Assembly (NCBI GenBank): GCA_013397435.1
Contig: VZRG01001041.1
Span: 62,001 to 126,000, forward strand
Direction of reading: 5' to 3'
DNA length: 64,000 bases
Source of the DNA: Erythrocercus mccallii
Taxonomy: Eukaryota > Chordata > Aves > Passeriformes > Dicruridae
This document shows, piece after piece, positions 63,041 through 64,000 of this stretch. Positions within the stretch are counted from its first letter, which is position 1, and each line of letters starts with the position of its first letter. A program made the translations under genes and the position numbers. The notes under the pieces were generated by a model. The model had not been told where the DNA came from. It saw nothing but the letters and a program-made list of their open reading frames with translations, and ran no database searches.

Positions 63041-63285
63041 CAAGGGGGAACAGAGGAGAGATTTACTTTAGATGTTAGGAAGAAATTCTCTACTCAGAGG
63101 ATAGTGGGGCACTAGAAAAGGTTGTCCGGACAAGTTGTGGATGCCACATTCCTGGGAGTGTTCAAGACTAGATTGGATGGGGCCCTGAGCAACCTGATCT
63201 GGTGTGTGGCATCCCTCTACATGGCAGGGGGGTTGGAACTAAATGGTATTTAAGGTCCCTTCCACCCCAAACAATTCTGTGCCCT
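63041..63285 (+). mobile_element. CR1 LINE 3' tail
   Basis: Matches the CR1 tail: TTTAGATGTTAGGAAGAAAT, GGCACTAGAAAAGGTTGTCC, GTTCAAGACTAGATTGGATG, GAGCAACCTGATCTGGTG, GGCAGGGGGGTTGGAACTAA, ending ACAATTCTGTG. Confidence 0.92.
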
Positions 63286-64000
63286 AGTCTAGACAGCATG
63301 TAGCATTCATGCTGCCTTGCCTCGCCACTGAGCTTGGCACTTGGGCCAGGAGATCTATCTATGCCCTATTTCTCATCAACAAAGAGAAAGAACATTCCTC
63401 CTCAGGGCTGTTCAGACTGCCAAAGCAGCGTTCCTATTTAGACAGAGTGCCTTTTTCTATGTTTCTCTCACTTGATGAAAGTGCGGAGGAGATGAGCTTC
63501 CCCTCTGTGCAGGGCTTTTCTTCATAACATTAACAGGTTTTCTTTAAGTGCCACAGAAGGCCTAATTGAAAGAAGCCTGCACTAATAGGTGGGTGAAAAG
63601 GGAATAAACTGATAGTCTCAATATCATCTTTCTTGGCCTCAATCTGACAAAGATTTAGGCATATGACTAAATTTATGCCATTCATTTCCTCTGTCATCTG
63701 CAATCAGTTTCCCCTCTGGGATGCATTAGTGTCTGGGGGAAGCAGAATTCTCATGTGAGCTAGCTGATAGTAAGACTTCCTTAGCTTTCCTGAGTCACAC
63801 CAATAATTCCAGAGATCTTTACATCCATTTTTAACTACTCTTACATTGTACTTTCCAGATAAGAATTTTACACAGTTTTAGAGTTGTTTTGTCCGATTTG
63901 ATTACATATCTATCACTTGTCATTATAGAGTTATGTTTGACTGTTGGTCTTCTAGCCCTGCAATTTATGAGAAAAAGAACTTGAAAAAAATGTGTCTTCC
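63286..64000. other. Intergenic, nothing recognised
   Basis: Sequence after the CR1 tail; one 72-codon open frame without a recognisable motif. Confidence 0.5.

Noticed and set aside
52000..64000. Expected PANK1 first exon
   Set aside because: No sequence encoding the pantothenate kinase N-terminus could be found; it probably lies outside the window.

Overview
The window is vertebrate nuclear DNA, almost certainly from a bird. It carries several 3'-truncated CR1 LINE copies whose tails match the avian CR1 consensus, and an LTR element of endogenous-retrovirus type, but no SINE families. One protein-coding gene is present and appears complete: KIF20B (kinesin family member 20B, also called MPHOSPH1), a mitotic kinesin-6, on the minus strand. 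I rebuilt it by hand from splice sites and from memory of the mammalian protein. It has 32 coding exons between 49090 (ATG) and 18834 (stop), all with GT-AG introns and compatible phases, summing to 5475 nt (1824 codons plus stop). That is close to the human length of about 1820 residues. A non-coding first exon is inferred in the CpG island.

Layout, left to right. 1-17.7 kb is intergenic DNA downstream of KIF20B. It holds a CCAT microsatellite, two CR1 fragments, and a 1.42 kb element made of two head-to-tail LTR copies bounded by matching 7-bp inverted ends and a 4-bp target duplication. 17.7-18.15 kb is a CpG-rich block of unknown role just beyond the KIF20B polyadenylation signal (18386-18391). 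18.37-51.6 kb is KIF20B, including a CR1 reverse-transcriptase relic, a three-hairpin cluster and a 20-bp minisatellite in introns. 51.28-51.96 kb is the CpG-island promoter with an inverted CCAAT box, a CHR-type TTCGAA, a ZNF143-like motif and a GC box. 52-64 kb is intergenic on the upstream side; I see no exon there, only a CR1 tail and a poly-T tract. In mammals PANK1 lies on this side in divergent orientation, but no PANK1 coding sequence is recognisable here.

The most interesting lead is a possible short KIF20B isoform. Reading through the weak donor of exon 19 keeps the frame open for 46 residues ending in a strongly basic tail, then reaches a stop and an AATAAA about 70 bases later. 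This would give a kinesin of about 893 residues lacking most of the stalk and the usual tail. The promoter architecture and the tandem LTR are the next best leads.
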